From assembly GCF_023544465.1 (NCBI RefSeq), contig NZ_JALPVL010000017.1:215809-279808 (forward strand): a stretch of 64,000 nucleotides of DNA, given 5' to 3'. Position 1 is the stretch's first letter. Every line of letters begins with the position of its first letter. The position numbers and the translations under genes were made by a program. This DNA is from Paractinoplanes maris. Lineage in GTDB: Bacteria; Actinomycetota; Actinomycetes; Mycobacteriales; Micromonosporaceae. This document shows, piece by piece, positions 41,739-50,506 of the stretch. A model generated the notes under the pieces. The model did not search any database, was not told the DNA's origin, and worked only from the letters and a program-made list of their open reading frames with translations.

Positions 41739-42924
41739 CCGGCAGCGAGGCGAACCCGCGCAGGGTCAGCCGGTCGCGGCGCTCGGGCTCGCCGGTCAGG
41801 GCCAGCCGGGGCAGCATCGTGAGCAGCAGCGGCAACGCGACCTGGGCTTCGAGGCGGGCCAGCGGGGCACCGAGGCAGTAGTGGGCGCCGCCGCCGAACG
41901 AGACCGGCTGGACGTTCGCCCGGTCGGGGTCGAAGCGGTTCGGGTCGTCGTAGCGGGCCGGGTCACGGTTGGCCGCACCGAGCAACATGGTCAGCCCGGC
42001 GCCGGCCGGCACGTCGACGCCGTCACCGAGCTCGACCGGCCGGGTGGTGAACCGGGACGTCAGCTGGACCGGTGAGTCGTACCGGAGAATCTCCTCGACG
42101 AAGGCGGGCGCCAGCTCGGCGTCGGCCCGCAGCCGCCCGGCCTGATCGGGGTGCCCGAGCAGCAGGTGCAGGCCCAGGCCGAGCAGGTTGGCAGTGGTCT
42201 CGAAGCCGGCCACGAGCAGCAGCACCAGGTTGGCCAGCAGCTCCTCGCCGGTGAGCGTGTCCCCCGCGGCGATCAGGGCACTGGTCAGATCGTCCTGCGG
42301 GTTGCGCTGCCGCTCGGCGATCAGGCCGACGAAGTAGTCCTCGAGGTCGCGCCCGGCCGCGTCGGCCAGTTCCATCTCCTCGACCGTGCTGATCGGCTCG
42401 AGCACCACGGTCAGGTCGGCGGCGCGCTCGCGGAACCAGACGCGGTCGGTGGCCGGGACGCCGAGCAGGGCGCAGATGACACCGATGGGTAGCGGGTAGG
42501 CGAACGCGGTCATGAAGTCCGCGGCCGGCGGCATTGCCTTGATCAGCTCCTCGGCCTGCCCGGCGATGACCTCGCGCATGCCGCCGATGCGCTTCGGCGT
42601 GAACGTGGCCGCGGCAGCCCGGCGGACCCGGGTGTGGTCGGGCGGGTTGCTCTGCAACATCGACAGCACCACCGAGGCGACACCCCGGTTCTGCCGCCAC
42701 TCGGGCCAGAACTGGTCGTAGTCGCCGGCGTCGGCCAGGCGCACGCTCGGGTCGCGCAGCAACCGGTTGGTCAGGGCGTGCGTGGTGACATACCAGCGTT
42801 CGTCGGGTGCCAGGAAAGCCGGGGCGTGTGCCCGGAGGACGTCGTAGGCCGGGTACGGGTCGTGGCGTCCCTCGGGGGTGAACAGCGAACCGAGCGCGGT
42901 CGGAAAATCCATGCGTCTCATCAT
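41725..42924 (-). CDS. Cytochrome P450
   Basis: The ~399-aa protein has a canonical I-helix LLVAGFETTANLLGLG near residue 240, EEILRYDSPVQ (ExxR) and the heme loop FGGGAHYCLGAPLAR near 345. Three ATGs compete as start: 42924, 42921 and 42912 (MDFPTALGSLFTPEGRHDPY is the natural domain beginning). Sequence upstream of 42924 reads open to 43062 but is Gly/Arg-rich and unlike a P450. It is convergent with the first P450. No ferredoxin or biosynthetic cluster genes are close, so the substrate is open. Confidence 0.9.
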   Translation of the reverse strand: MMRRMDFPTALGSLFTPEGRHDPYPAYDVLRAHAPAFLAPDERWYVTTHALTNRLLRDPSVRLADAGDYDQFWPEWRQNRGVASVVLSMLQSNPPDHTRVRRAAAATFTPKRIGGMREVIAGQAEELIKAMPPAADFMTAFAYPLPIGVICALLGVPATDRVWFRERAADLTVVLEPISTVEEMELADAAGRDLEDYFVGLIAERQRNPQDDLTSALIAAGDTLTGEELLANLVLLLVAGFETTANLLGLGLHLLLGHPDQAGRLRADAELAPAFVEEILRYDSPVQLTSRFTTRPVELGDGVDVPAGAGLTMLLGAANRDPARYDDPNRFDPDRANVQPVSFGGGAHYCLGAPLARLEAQVALPLLLTMLPRLALTGEPERRDRLTLRGFASLPVTSG

Positions 42925-43237
42925 CCGCGTTCGCTCGCCCCGGCCGCAGCCCCGGGCCGCGGTCGGGCCGTTGGTGGGCGGGCCGCCGCCCCGGCTGCCC
43001 GCCCACCCCGGCACGTGACCACCGCCTCGCGCCTGGACGAGCGTTCCCCCGGCGGCGGTCACCCCGGCCGGCCGGCCGCGTCCCCGGTTCCCGATGGGGG
43101 CGTCCGGCTCTCAGCAAGCTGAAGGTGCCTCGTTCACGCTATGGAGCCCGCGGGTAGCAGCGGAATCGGCCGTACCATCAGGCCACCCCCTCGGCTGGGG
43201 GGTCCGGCGCGGACTGTTCCGCCGACCCCGGGCGGGT
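42925..43237. other. Intergenic region, no gene seen
   Basis: These 313 bp separate the start of the second P450 from the end of the serine protease gene. They are very GC-rich; open frames present are continuations of neighbouring shadows without RBS. The only structure I see is a short hairpin at 43185-43203 (ACCCCC with GGGGGT) that may end the protease transcript. Confidence 0.5.
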
Positions 43238-44056
43238 TCAGCCGACCGGCACATGCGCGGTGATGAAGCCCCAGGCCGCGCTGGCCCGGTCGACCCGGTT
43301 GTAGATGCCGACCCAGGACTGCGGGTGTCCCTTGAGGTCCGGCGCCTCGCAGGTGACCCGGTCGGCCGCGCCGGCGGTGACGGTCTGCAGCTCCAGCCGG
43401 TCGCCGCGCCGCACGAACATCGGGCCGCCGCTGTCGCCCCGCGTCGAGCCGCCCTCGACGGACGTCACAAAGGTCATCGACGACCGGGGTGAGTCCGGGA
43501 ACAGGCACGGCCCGGTGTTCACCGAGGCCAGGCTGGTCACCCGGACCTGACCGGCGTGCTGGGCGGGCCGGCCGGCAAAACCCAGGACCTCGGCCCGCGT
43601 CCCGGCCGGAGCCGCCCGCGAGGCGATCCCGGCCGGCGTGACGGAGGTGACGGGCTCTGCCAGCTCGAGCAGGGCCACGTCGTTGGCCAAGGTCTGGTCG
43701 TCGTAGCCGCCCATCCGCCAGACGGCGACGACCGGCCACCGGGCGGTGCCCGGGGCAGCCGGGCGGACCACCATGTCGCGGGCGCGGTAGGCCCGGCCCG
43801 GCTGACGGTCCCGATTGGTGCAGTGCTGAGCGGTGATCACCCAGCGCGGCGCGATCAGGGTGCCCGTGCAGGCCAGCCCGTCGTCGAGCAGCCCGCGGTC
43901 GGCCTCCACCCGGACGACGGCCGGGTTGCGCTCAGCACCGATCTCGGCGGCCTCGGCTTTCGAGCTCACGAGGGCCGAGGCCTGCCCGGTCATGGCCCAG
44001 GCCACAAAGGCGGCCAGGCCGACCGAGGCCATTCGTCCCCATTGATGACGAGTCAC
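43238..44056 (-). CDS. Secreted trypsin-like serine protease
   Basis: GTG at 44054-44056 (VTRHQWGRMASVGLAAFVAW) gives ~272 aa with a signal peptide cut after the ASA-type region near residue 26. The chymotrypsin triad is complete: His in VITAQHCTN, Asp in NDVALLEL and Ser in RGDSGGPMF, with the oxyanion Gly. Four cysteines (CTG, HCT, PCLF, TCEA) can form two disulfides. It is likely an extracellular endopeptidase of the S1A class. GTG at 44059 or a still longer N-terminus is possible. Confidence 0.85.
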   Translation of the reverse strand: MTRHQWGRMASVGLAAFVAWAMTGQASALVSSKAEAAEIGAERNPAVVRVEADRGLLDDGLACTGTLIAPRWVITAQHCTNRDRQPGRAYRARDMVVRPAAPGTARWPVVAVWRMGGYDDQTLANDVALLELAEPVTSVTPAGIASRAAPAGTRAEVLGFAGRPAQHAGQVRVTSLASVNTGPCLFPDSPRSSMTFVTSVEGGSTRGDSGGPMFVRRGDRLELQTVTAGAADRVTCEAPDLKGHPQSWVGIYNRVDRASAAWGFITAHVPVG

Positions 44057-44210
44057 CACCCCGGACCCCTTCGTAGCGTTCCGCCATGACCCCCTCACGT
44101 TACGAACAGAACAGGCTCCAAGGGAATCCCCCGACCCCACCGGACCCGATATCCGATCCGTTTACCTCAAAAGAGGAACCCACCGACGCACAACCGCGGG
44201 CTGGTCGAGC

Positions 44211-44984
44211 TCACTGGTCGAGCAGGTGGCTCTCGAACGTGGGGCGGTGGGCGAGGATGTAGTCGGCGTCGGTGAGGTAGAGCAGGTGGTGGCCGTCGGC
44301 CAGGTGGCCGGCGAAGGCCTCGTGGCCGGCCGCGGCCGCTGTGCGCATCAGGGTGACCAGGGCGTGCAGGCCGACGGCGACCGCGTCGACGAGGGCGGTG
44401 CGGCCGGCGCGGTCCAGGCCGTAGGAGTCGCAGAACGTGCGGAGGCGCGCTGCCTGGTCGTCGGTGGTGCCGAAGCCGTCGGTGTTGCCGGGGGCGGTCA
44501 GTGGCACCCAGCGATAGACGGCGTAGGCGACGTCCCACAGGCGGGGGCCGGGGTGCGCGAAGTCGAAGTCGAACATGCCGGCCACCCGGGTGCCGTCGAG
44601 CACGCAGTTGTACGGCGCGAAGTCGCCGTGACAGAGGACCTCGACCGGGTCGAGCGCGGGGGCCTGCCAGCCCTCGCGCGGGGCCGTGGCGGCGAAGGTG
44701 GCCGTCGCGTCGTGATAGGAGCGCAGCAGCGCGGCGGCCGTGGTCAGCGCGGGAGCCGACATCGCCGCGGCCAGGGGTGGATAGTTCGAGACGTCGCCGG
44801 GCAGGAACGACAAATACTCGTACCCGTCGGAGATCTCCCGCCGGACGCGGGGCACACCGGCGAAGCCGGCCGCCTCCAGGTGGCGCAGCAGCTCGTGGAC
44901 GTGGGGCGACCACGGCCCGGCCGGGCGGCGCACGGTGTCACCGATGCGGACGATCTCGTTGATGCCGCCGGGAAGGATCTCCAT
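44211..44984 (-). CDS. Aminoglycoside phosphotransferase (APH) family kinase
   Basis: The 257-aa protein has the APH kinase catalytic loop VLCHGDFAPYNCVLDG near residue 117 and the metal-binding DFDFAHPGPRLWDVAY near 138. The N-lobe nucleotide-binding segment is short (MEILPGGINEIVRIGDTVRR). Family members phosphorylate aminoglycosides, homoserine, choline or other small alcohols; context gives no hint of which. It ends 154 bp from the protease gene and starts just 9 bp from the Fes-like gene stop, so it may be cotranscribed with it. Confidence 0.85.
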   Translation of the reverse strand: MEILPGGINEIVRIGDTVRRPAGPWSPHVHELLRHLEAAGFAGVPRVRREISDGYEYLSFLPGDVSNYPPLAAAMSAPALTTAAALLRSYHDATATFAATAPREGWQAPALDPVEVLCHGDFAPYNCVLDGTRVAGMFDFDFAHPGPRLWDVAYAVYRWVPLTAPGNTDGFGTTDDQAARLRTFCDSYGLDRAGRTALVDAVAVGLHALVTLMRTAAAAGHEAFAGHLADGHHLLYLTDADYILAHRPTFESHLLDQ

Positions 44985-44993
44985 GGGGCAACC

Positions 44994-46160
44994 CTAGGAG
45001 GCGTGGACTCCGGCCACCGCTATCAGGCCGTCGGCGAAGGTGCGGCGCCAGTTGATGTAGTCGTGGCCGCCGGTGTATTCGGCGTAGGAGACCGAGTAGC
45101 CGCGGGCCCGCAGCGCGTCGCGCATGGCCCGGTTCACGTCGATCTGGGTCGGGCCGTCACCGGGCGGCGCGGGATGGGTCTCGAAGATGCCGACGTCGAG
45201 GTAGAAGCGGATGTCGGCCGGGGGCCGCCGGGCCACCTCGCGGATGAGCCGGCCGGGGTCGTCACCGGGCCACCAGAAGCTGCCCGACTGTGAGATCACC
45301 GCGCCGAACGACTCCGGCGAGCTCAGCGCCAGGGCCGCCGCGGCCAGTCCGCCCCGGGACACGCCCGCGATCATGTTGGCCCGCCCGTCGGCGCCGGCGC
45401 CGAGCTCGGTGCGCGCCCACGGCAGCAGTGTCCCGGTCACGAAGCCGGCCATCGCGGAGCCGGGGGTCAGCTCGTCGTCGCGGGTGGCCGCGTAGTTGCT
45501 GACGAAGAGGGCGACCAGCGGCGGGATCTCGCCGGCGGCGATCAGATTGTCGAGGATGGTGGGGATCCGCTGCGCGGTGCGGGCGATCCAGCCGTCGAAG
45601 ACCACGAGCACGGGCAGCCCCTCGGTCGGCGTCCCGGCCGGGCGGTAGACGGAGACCGGCGGTGACAGTGGAGCGTCGACCAAAGTTCCGGCCGGCACCC
45701 CCGGCCGCGGCTCGAGCCAGGGCTCGGCGGGCGCGTCGGGCAGCGAGAGCACCGACAACCACGCGTCGGAATCGTCCGGGTCGCCGGGTTCGCCCTCGAA
45801 ATACTGCCGCAGCGGGTTGAAGGCGTCGACGTGACACGGCCCCTGCCCGGAAGGGTCGGCCGGGAGCCCGTCGGCCGCGTCGTGGGCGAAGCAGTAGATC
45901 GTGCGCAGGTCGGACGGCAGCACCCGGGTGGCATACCAGAGGTCGGTGCCGGGCAGCTGCTCGAGCGCGATGTCGAGCCCCCACCACACCCGCGTGCTGC
46001 GGGCCGCGCCCCGCCACAGGAACGTGACCAGCCGCGAGTCGTCGCGCCAGTCCTCGATCAGTGGGGTGCCCGAGGCCGTGACCCGTCGCCAGAACTCGTC
46101 GAGCGAAGCCGGTTCGTCGAGCAGCGCGTCGAGCAAGGCGTCGAGCTGTGGACTCTGCAC
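44994..46160 (-). CDS. Enterochelin-esterase-like alpha/beta hydrolase (Fes family)
   Basis: GTG at 46158-46160 with GGGAG 6 bp upstream gives 388 aa. An N-terminal Fes-type beta domain (~20-155, VTFLWRGAARSTRVWWGLDI) precedes an esterase domain with the nucleophile elbow AGVSRGGLAAAALAL near residue 265 and the His in TGGHDYINWRRTFADG near 370. Fes enzymes hydrolyse the trilactone of ferric enterobactin to release iron. No siderophore or Fe uptake genes are adjacent, so another ester or lactone is possible. A TTGACA-type promoter lies upstream. Confidence 0.8.
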   Translation of the reverse strand: MQSPQLDALLDALLDEPASLDEFWRRVTASGTPLIEDWRDDSRLVTFLWRGAARSTRVWWGLDIALEQLPGTDLWYATRVLPSDLRTIYCFAHDAADGLPADPSGQGPCHVDAFNPLRQYFEGEPGDPDDSDAWLSVLSLPDAPAEPWLEPRPGVPAGTLVDAPLSPPVSVYRPAGTPTEGLPVLVVFDGWIARTAQRIPTILDNLIAAGEIPPLVALFVSNYAATRDDELTPGSAMAGFVTGTLLPWARTELGAGADGRANMIAGVSRGGLAAAALALSSPESFGAVISQSGSFWWPGDDPGRLIREVARRPPADIRFYLDVGIFETHPAPPGDGPTQIDVNRAMRDALRARGYSVSYAEYTGGHDYINWRRTFADGLIAVAGVHAS

Positions 46161-46203
46161 AGGGCACTCCCGGGCAAGGCGGAGGGTGAGCGATCCGCCA
46201 CTG

Positions 46204-46232
46204 AGAGTTTCAATCGGATCTTTCAATGTCAA
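46204..46232 (-). promoter_or_regulatory. Candidate sigma-A-type promoter for the Fes-like gene
   Basis: On the minus strand a perfect TTGACA (46232-46227) is followed after 17 nt by AACTCT (46209-46204), a poor -10. Two TTTCAAT copies (plus strand, 46208 and 46221) overlap it and could be a regulator site. It lies 44 bp upstream of the GTG. Confidence 0.35.
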
Positions 46233-46275
46233 GAAGACGATCTTCCCGACGCCCGGGCACCCCCGCGATCCCGCG

Positions 46276-47667
46276 CTATCTGGCGTACGTGGACAGTCCG
46301 GCCAGCAGGGCGCCGAGTCCCGCCTTCGCATCCGCGAACAACATCGCCGTCCGCGGGTCGGAGTACAGCTCGTTGTCGATGCCCGCGTAGCCGTGCCCGA
46401 GCGACCGCTTGATCACGATAACGCTCTTGGCCCGGTCGACCTCGAGGATCGGCATGCCCGACACCGGGTTGCCGGGCCGGCGCGCCGCCGGGTTGGTCAC
46501 GTCGTTGGCCCCCACGACCAGCACCACATCGGTGCGCGGGAAGCCGGGATTGCTCTCGTCGAGGTCGGCCAGCTGCTCGTAGGGCGCGTTGGCCTCGGCG
46601 AGCAGCACGTTCATGTGGCCCGGCATGCGCCCGGCCACCGGATGGATCGCATACTCCACCTCGACGCCGCGCTCGGTCAGGGCCTGGGCCAGCGCCACCG
46701 CCTCGTGCTGGGCCTGGGCCGCGGCCAGCCCGTAGCCGGGGACGATCACCACCCGGCCCGCGTAGGCGAGTTGGATCGCCGCGTCGTCGGCCGTGATCTC
46801 GCGGACGGACGAGGACCCGGACCCACCGGCCACCGCGACCGCGTCGCCCGTGCCGAAACCACCCGCGATGATCGCGCCGATCGGCCTGTTCATGGCGTCG
46901 GCCATCAGCTTGGTCAGGATCGCCCCGGCCGCCCCGACCAGCGCCCCCGCGATGATCAGCGGCGTGCTCCCGAGCACGAACCCGGCCATCGCCACGGCGG
47001 TGCCGGTGCAGGCGTTGAGCAGCGAGATCACGACCGGCATGTCGGCCCCGCCGATCGGCAGGGTGAGCAGCACGCCGGCGGCCAGCGCGGCCGCGGCCGC
47101 ACCCCACAGCGCGGGCGTGCCGCCGTCGAAGCCGACGACCAGCACCGCCGTCACGGCCGCGACGACCGCGAGCCCGATCGAGATCAGCCGGCCGTAGGGC
47201 ACGACGATCGGCCGCCCGGGGACGCGCCCGGCCAGCTTGCCCGAGGCGATCAGCGAGCCGCTGAACGTGAGCGCGCCGATCAGCACGTCGAGCACGCCGG
47301 TCACCTCGGCCTGGGTCGTCGCCGGGTGCTCGCCCAGCGCGATCAGGGCCGCCGCGCCGCCGCCGACCGCGTTGAACAGGCTCACCAGCTGGGGCATCGC
47401 CGTCATCCGGACCACCCGCGCGGCCACCAGCCCGGCCACCGCGCCGGCGGCCGTGCCGACGCCGAGCGCCCAGGCCGCCCACGTGTCGATCTGCCGGCCC
47501 TCGATCAGCACGGCCACCGTGGTCAGGATGGCCAGCCCCATGCCCGCGGCCGACACCTGGTTGCCGCGCCGGGCGGTGGCGGGCGCGTTCATCAGGTGCA
47601 GGCCGGCGACGAACGCGGTCGCGCAGACCAGGTAGATCAGGTGGACGATCGTGTCGAAGGCGCTCAT
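46276..47667 (-). CDS. pntB: NAD(P) transhydrogenase subunit beta
   Basis: ATG at 47665-47667 (MSAFDTIVHLIYLVCATAFV) gives 463 aa. About eight to nine TM helices cover residues 1-265, followed by the NADP-binding domain III with VPGYGLAAAQAQHEAV, IHPVAGRMPGHMNVLLAEAN and DVVLVVGANDVTNPAA. The enzyme couples hydride transfer from NADH to NADP+ with proton entry, supplying NADPH. The start overlaps pntAB's stop by 4 bp. Confidence 0.95.
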   Translation of the reverse strand: MSAFDTIVHLIYLVCATAFVAGLHLMNAPATARRGNQVSAAGMGLAILTTVAVLIEGRQIDTWAAWALGVGTAAGAVAGLVAARVVRMTAMPQLVSLFNAVGGGAAALIALGEHPATTQAEVTGVLDVLIGALTFSGSLIASGKLAGRVPGRPIVVPYGRLISIGLAVVAAVTAVLVVGFDGGTPALWGAAAAALAAGVLLTLPIGGADMPVVISLLNACTGTAVAMAGFVLGSTPLIIAGALVGAAGAILTKLMADAMNRPIGAIIAGGFGTGDAVAVAGGSGSSSVREITADDAAIQLAYAGRVVIVPGYGLAAAQAQHEAVALAQALTERGVEVEYAIHPVAGRMPGHMNVLLAEANAPYEQLADLDESNPGFPRTDVVLVVGANDVTNPAARRPGNPVSGMPILEVDRAKSVIVIKRSLGHGYAGIDNELYSDPRTAMLFADAKAGLGALLAGLSTYAR

Positions 47668-47948
47668 CCCCGGCTCCGGAACATGGCCAGCATGCGGTCG
47701 GTGACGACGTATCCCCCGGCGACATTCATGGCGGCGAAGAAGGCGGCCACCGCGAGCAGGGCGTAGCCGGCCGGGGTGGAGATCGTGGCGGCCAGCAGCA
47801 TGACGCCGACCAGCACGACCCCGTGGATGGCGTTGGCGCCGGACATCAACGGCGTGTGCAGGGTGGCCGGCACCTTGCTGATCACCTCGAAGCCGACGAG
47901 CAGGCCGAGCGTGAAGACGGTCAGATCGGCCAGGAGCAGCGGGCTCAT
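47664..47948 (-). CDS. pntAB: NAD(P) transhydrogenase subunit alpha, membrane part
   Basis: The 94-aa protein has three TM helices and the family segment HTPLMSGANAIHGVVLVG near residue 32. In actinobacteria the alpha subunit is split into a soluble PntAA and this small membrane PntAB. It overlaps pntAA and pntB by 4 bp each (ATGA type), so the three are made in step. Confidence 0.95.
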   Translation of the reverse strand: MSPLLLADLTVFTLGLLVGFEVISKVPATLHTPLMSGANAIHGVVLVGVMLLAATISTPAGYALLAVAAFFAAMNVAGGYVVTDRMLAMFRSRG

Positions 47949-49069
47949 CGGGTCTCCTTCTGATAGTCACGCAGCCTCGGGTGCACAACCTCGCCGCCAT
48001 GGGTCACCAGCACCGCCGCGAGGAGCTCGTCGGTGCCGTCGAGGGAGAGGATTCCCTCCGGCATCAGATTCTGGACCAGGGCTACGACATTTCTCGCGTA
48101 CGCCGTGGAGGCCGCGACCGGCACGGTGGACGCCAGGTTGGGCGCGCCGATGACGGTCACGCCGTGGTCGGTGATCGTCCGCGTGTCGGCCGTCGCACCG
48201 GCCACGTTGCCGCCCAGGTCGATCACCACCGAGCCCGGGCGCATCACGGCCAGCGCCTCCTGCGAGACCAGCAACGGGGAGCGGCCGCCGGGCACCTTGG
48301 CCGTCGTGATCACCACGTCGAAGCGGGGCACGGCCTCGGTCAGGGCGGCCAGTTGCCGGGTGGCGGCCTCCCCGGCCAGCTCTCGCGCGTACCCGTCGGC
48401 GGTCTGCTGTCCCGACGCCAGCTCCAGCACGGCGGCACCGGTCGAGGCGATGTCGGCCCGCGCCGCCTCGCGCACGTCGTAGCCGGTGACCAGCGCCCCC
48501 AGCCGCCGCGCGGTGGCCAGCGCCTGCAACCCGGCCACGCCCGCGCCGAGCACCAGCACCTGGGCCGGCCGGGTGGTGCCGGCCGCCGTCACCAGCATCG
48601 GGAAGAACCCGCCGTAGGCCTCGGCGGCCAGCAGCGCGGACTTGTAGCCGGCCACGTTGGCCTGTGAGGTGAGCGCGTCCATCGGCTGGGCCCGGCTCAG
48701 CGTCCGCGGCAGCAGGTCGAGACTGATCGCCGTGACACCCTGGGCCGCCAGCATCTCGGCCGGCGCGGGATCACCGAGCGGGTCGAGCAGCCCGATCAGG
48801 ATCCGGCCGGCGGCCAGCGCGGCGAGGTCGTCGGGAGGCCGCACCACCAGCAGCACACCGCTCTCGTCGTACACCTGTTGTCTCGACCCGACCTCGGCCC
48901 CCGCCTCGGCGTACGCCTGATCGTCGAACCAGGCCGGGCGCCCGGCACCGGCCTCGACGAGCACCCGGAGGTTGCCGCGGCGCAGGAGCGCGACTCCGTC
49001 CGGGGTCAGCGCCACCCGGCGTTCGCGGCCGGCGGTCTCGCGCAGGACTCCCACTGTCGTCATCGACAT
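47945..49069 (-). CDS. pntAA: NAD(P) transhydrogenase subunit alpha, NAD-binding part
   Basis: The 374-aa soluble domain I binds NAD(H). It shows the AlaDH/PNT pattern: GVLRETAGRERRVALTPDGV at the N-terminus, the Rossmann loop VLVLGAGVAGLQALATARRLGA (quoted in part) near residue 172 with YDVR, and IDLGGNVAGATADT near 275. The RQD-like loop NVAGYKSALLAAEAYGGFFP is present. It delivers hydride to PntB. It is the first gene of the operon; the divergent ADC-like gene starts 59 bp away. Confidence 0.95.
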   Translation of the reverse strand: MSMTTVGVLRETAGRERRVALTPDGVALLRRGNLRVLVEAGAGRPAWFDDQAYAEAGAEVGSRQQVYDESGVLLVVRPPDDLAALAAGRILIGLLDPLGDPAPAEMLAAQGVTAISLDLLPRTLSRAQPMDALTSQANVAGYKSALLAAEAYGGFFPMLVTAAGTTRPAQVLVLGAGVAGLQALATARRLGALVTGYDVREAARADIASTGAAVLELASGQQTADGYARELAGEAATRQLAALTEAVPRFDVVITTAKVPGGRSPLLVSQEALAVMRPGSVVIDLGGNVAGATADTRTITDHGVTVIGAPNLASTVPVAASTAYARNVVALVQNLMPEGILSLDGTDELLAAVLVTHGGEVVHPRLRDYQKETR

Positions 49070-49128
49070 ATCGAAGCCCTATCACTTCCCGCTCGGCCCG
49101 GCCACCCGCCGGACGGTAGGGTCGCCGC

Positions 49129-49842
49129 ATGGCGGAACGGGTCGGCGAGGGCGTCTGGTCACTGCAGGGCGAAACGATCACCCTTCCGGTGGAGATCACC
49201 TCGGCCCGGTTGACTGCCGCGGTCTTCACGACCCGGGCCTCCTCGGCCCGCTCGGTGCTGGGCGAGACCCCCCTGCGCCCGTTCTCCGTGTTCGGCCGGG
49301 CCCTCGGCATGATCATGTGTGTCCACTACGACGAGTGGGCGCTCAAGTCCTACGACGAGGTCGGCGTGGGCCTGCTGGTCCGCGGCCCGTCCGGCCCGCC
49401 GGGGCTGCACCTGGTCGATCTGCCGGTGACCGGCGCCTTCACCCGCGAGGCGGGCCAGGACTTCTGGGCCCTGCCGAAATGGCTGATGGACGCGGACCTG
49501 CGCTTCTCCAAGATGGAGACCGATGTGGTGGTGCGCGACCGCACCACCGAGGTCGTGCGGGCCTCGTTCCGGCACGGCCGCCTGCGGCTGCCGTTCGCCG
49601 TGCGGGCGACGCTGCCCTCCTGGTCCTATCTGGACCGTGGCGCGCAGGCGGGCCGCGTGCTGCGAGGCCGGGTCCCGATGCGCCTGTCCGGCGTGCGTCT
49701 GGGTCGAGGTGCGTTCCGCGTACGGCTGGGAGACCACCCGATGGCGGCCCGGATGACCGCCCTGGGCATGACCGGCAAGCCCCTCCTGACCGTCCACGCC
49801 GCCCGTCTGCATGGCCCCCTCGACGAGTTCACCGAAGTCTGA
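49129..49842 (+). CDS. Acetoacetate decarboxylase-like (ADC family) protein
   Basis: The 237-aa protein resembles the ADC fold: ALGMIMCVHYDEWALKSYDE near residue 65, GLLVRGPSG, and AGQDFWALPKWLMDADLRFS near 115, where the Lys after Pro aligns with the Schiff-base Lys region of acetoacetate decarboxylase. Many actinobacterial ADC-superfamily proteins have other or unknown activities, so the reaction is open. It is divergent from pntAA and overlaps the convergent GNAT gene by 14 bp. Confidence 0.65.
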   Translation: MAERVGEGVWSLQGETITLPVEITSARLTAAVFTTRASSARSVLGETPLRPFSVFGRALGMIMCVHYDEWALKSYDEVGVGLLVRGPSGPPGLHLVDLPVTGAFTREAGQDFWALPKWLMDADLRFSKMETDVVVRDRTTEVVRASFRHGRLRLPFAVRATLPSWSYLDRGAQAGRVLRGRVPMRLSGVRLGRGAFRVRLGDHPMAARMTALGMTGKPLLTVHAARLHGPLDEFTEV

Positions 49843-50446
49843 CGTCGCCCCCGGCACGGTGCTGCCACATCTCGCGCGTCATCTCGTACTCCACCTCACC
49901 CAGCTGCGATCCGGGCAGGGGATCGTCCCAGGCCGGGTAGTAGGTGCGCACGTACCGCAGGCCGACGGCCTCCATGACGCCCCGCGAACCGGCGTTCACC
50001 GCCATCGTCTGCGCGATGACCCGGCTCAGCCCGACCGTGCCGAAGGCGTGCCGCAGCAGGGCGCGGGACGCCTCACTGGCCAGCCCCTGCCGCCAGGAAC
50101 GGCGCACCAGGCGGTAACCGAGCTCGCCGACCGACGGGTCGTCGGGCTGGTCGGGCCCGTGGGCCGGCGGCAGCATCATCAGCCCGACGAAGCTGTCGTC
50201 CGGCGGCGGCGAACCCGGCCCGGACCCATCGGATGCGAAGGCCATCCAATAGCCCAGCCCGTCGACCTTCGCGCCCAGAGCCATCCGCTCGGCATGGCTG
50301 GCGACCACCTCGGGCCGCGACCGGGCTCGTCCCCAGAGATACCGCAGCACCTCGGGATCGGCGTCGAGCCGCACCTCCAGCTCGAGGTGCCGATCGGCCA
50401 GCGGAACCATCACCAGACGAGCGGTACGCAGAATCGGTTGTGGCAC
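49829..50446 (-). CDS. GNAT family N-acetyltransferase
   Basis: The 205-aa protein (GTG start at 50444-50446) belongs to the RimJ/RimL-like group: opening PILRTARLVMVPLADRHLEL, then ELGYRLVRRSWRQGLASEAS containing the acetyl-CoA pyrophosphate loop (RxGxA), and VNAGSRGVMEAVGLRYVRTY. A Pro/Asp-rich insertion (GSGPGSPPPDDSF) sits in the middle. It acetylates an amino group of an unknown protein or small molecule. Its stop overlaps the ADC-like gene by 14 bp. Confidence 0.85.
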   Translation of the reverse strand: MPQPILRTARLVMVPLADRHLELEVRLDADPEVLRYLWGRARSRPEVVASHAERMALGAKVDGLGYWMAFASDGSGPGSPPPDDSFVGLMMLPPAHGPDQPDDPSVGELGYRLVRRSWRQGLASEASRALLRHAFGTVGLSRVIAQTMAVNAGSRGVMEAVGLRYVRTYYPAWDDPLPGSQLGEVEYEMTREMWQHRAGGDVRLR

Positions 50447-50506
50447 CCGGCGACGATCACACAGGAACCGCCGTCGCGCGAGGAGGTTTCGTCGATCGCG
50501 ACCCGA

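Noticed and set aside
40584..42924. Secondary-metabolite gene cluster suggested by two P450s
   Set aside because: No PKS, NRPS, terpene or RiPP genes are adjacent; surrounding genes are a repressor, a protease, a kinase and housekeeping functions.
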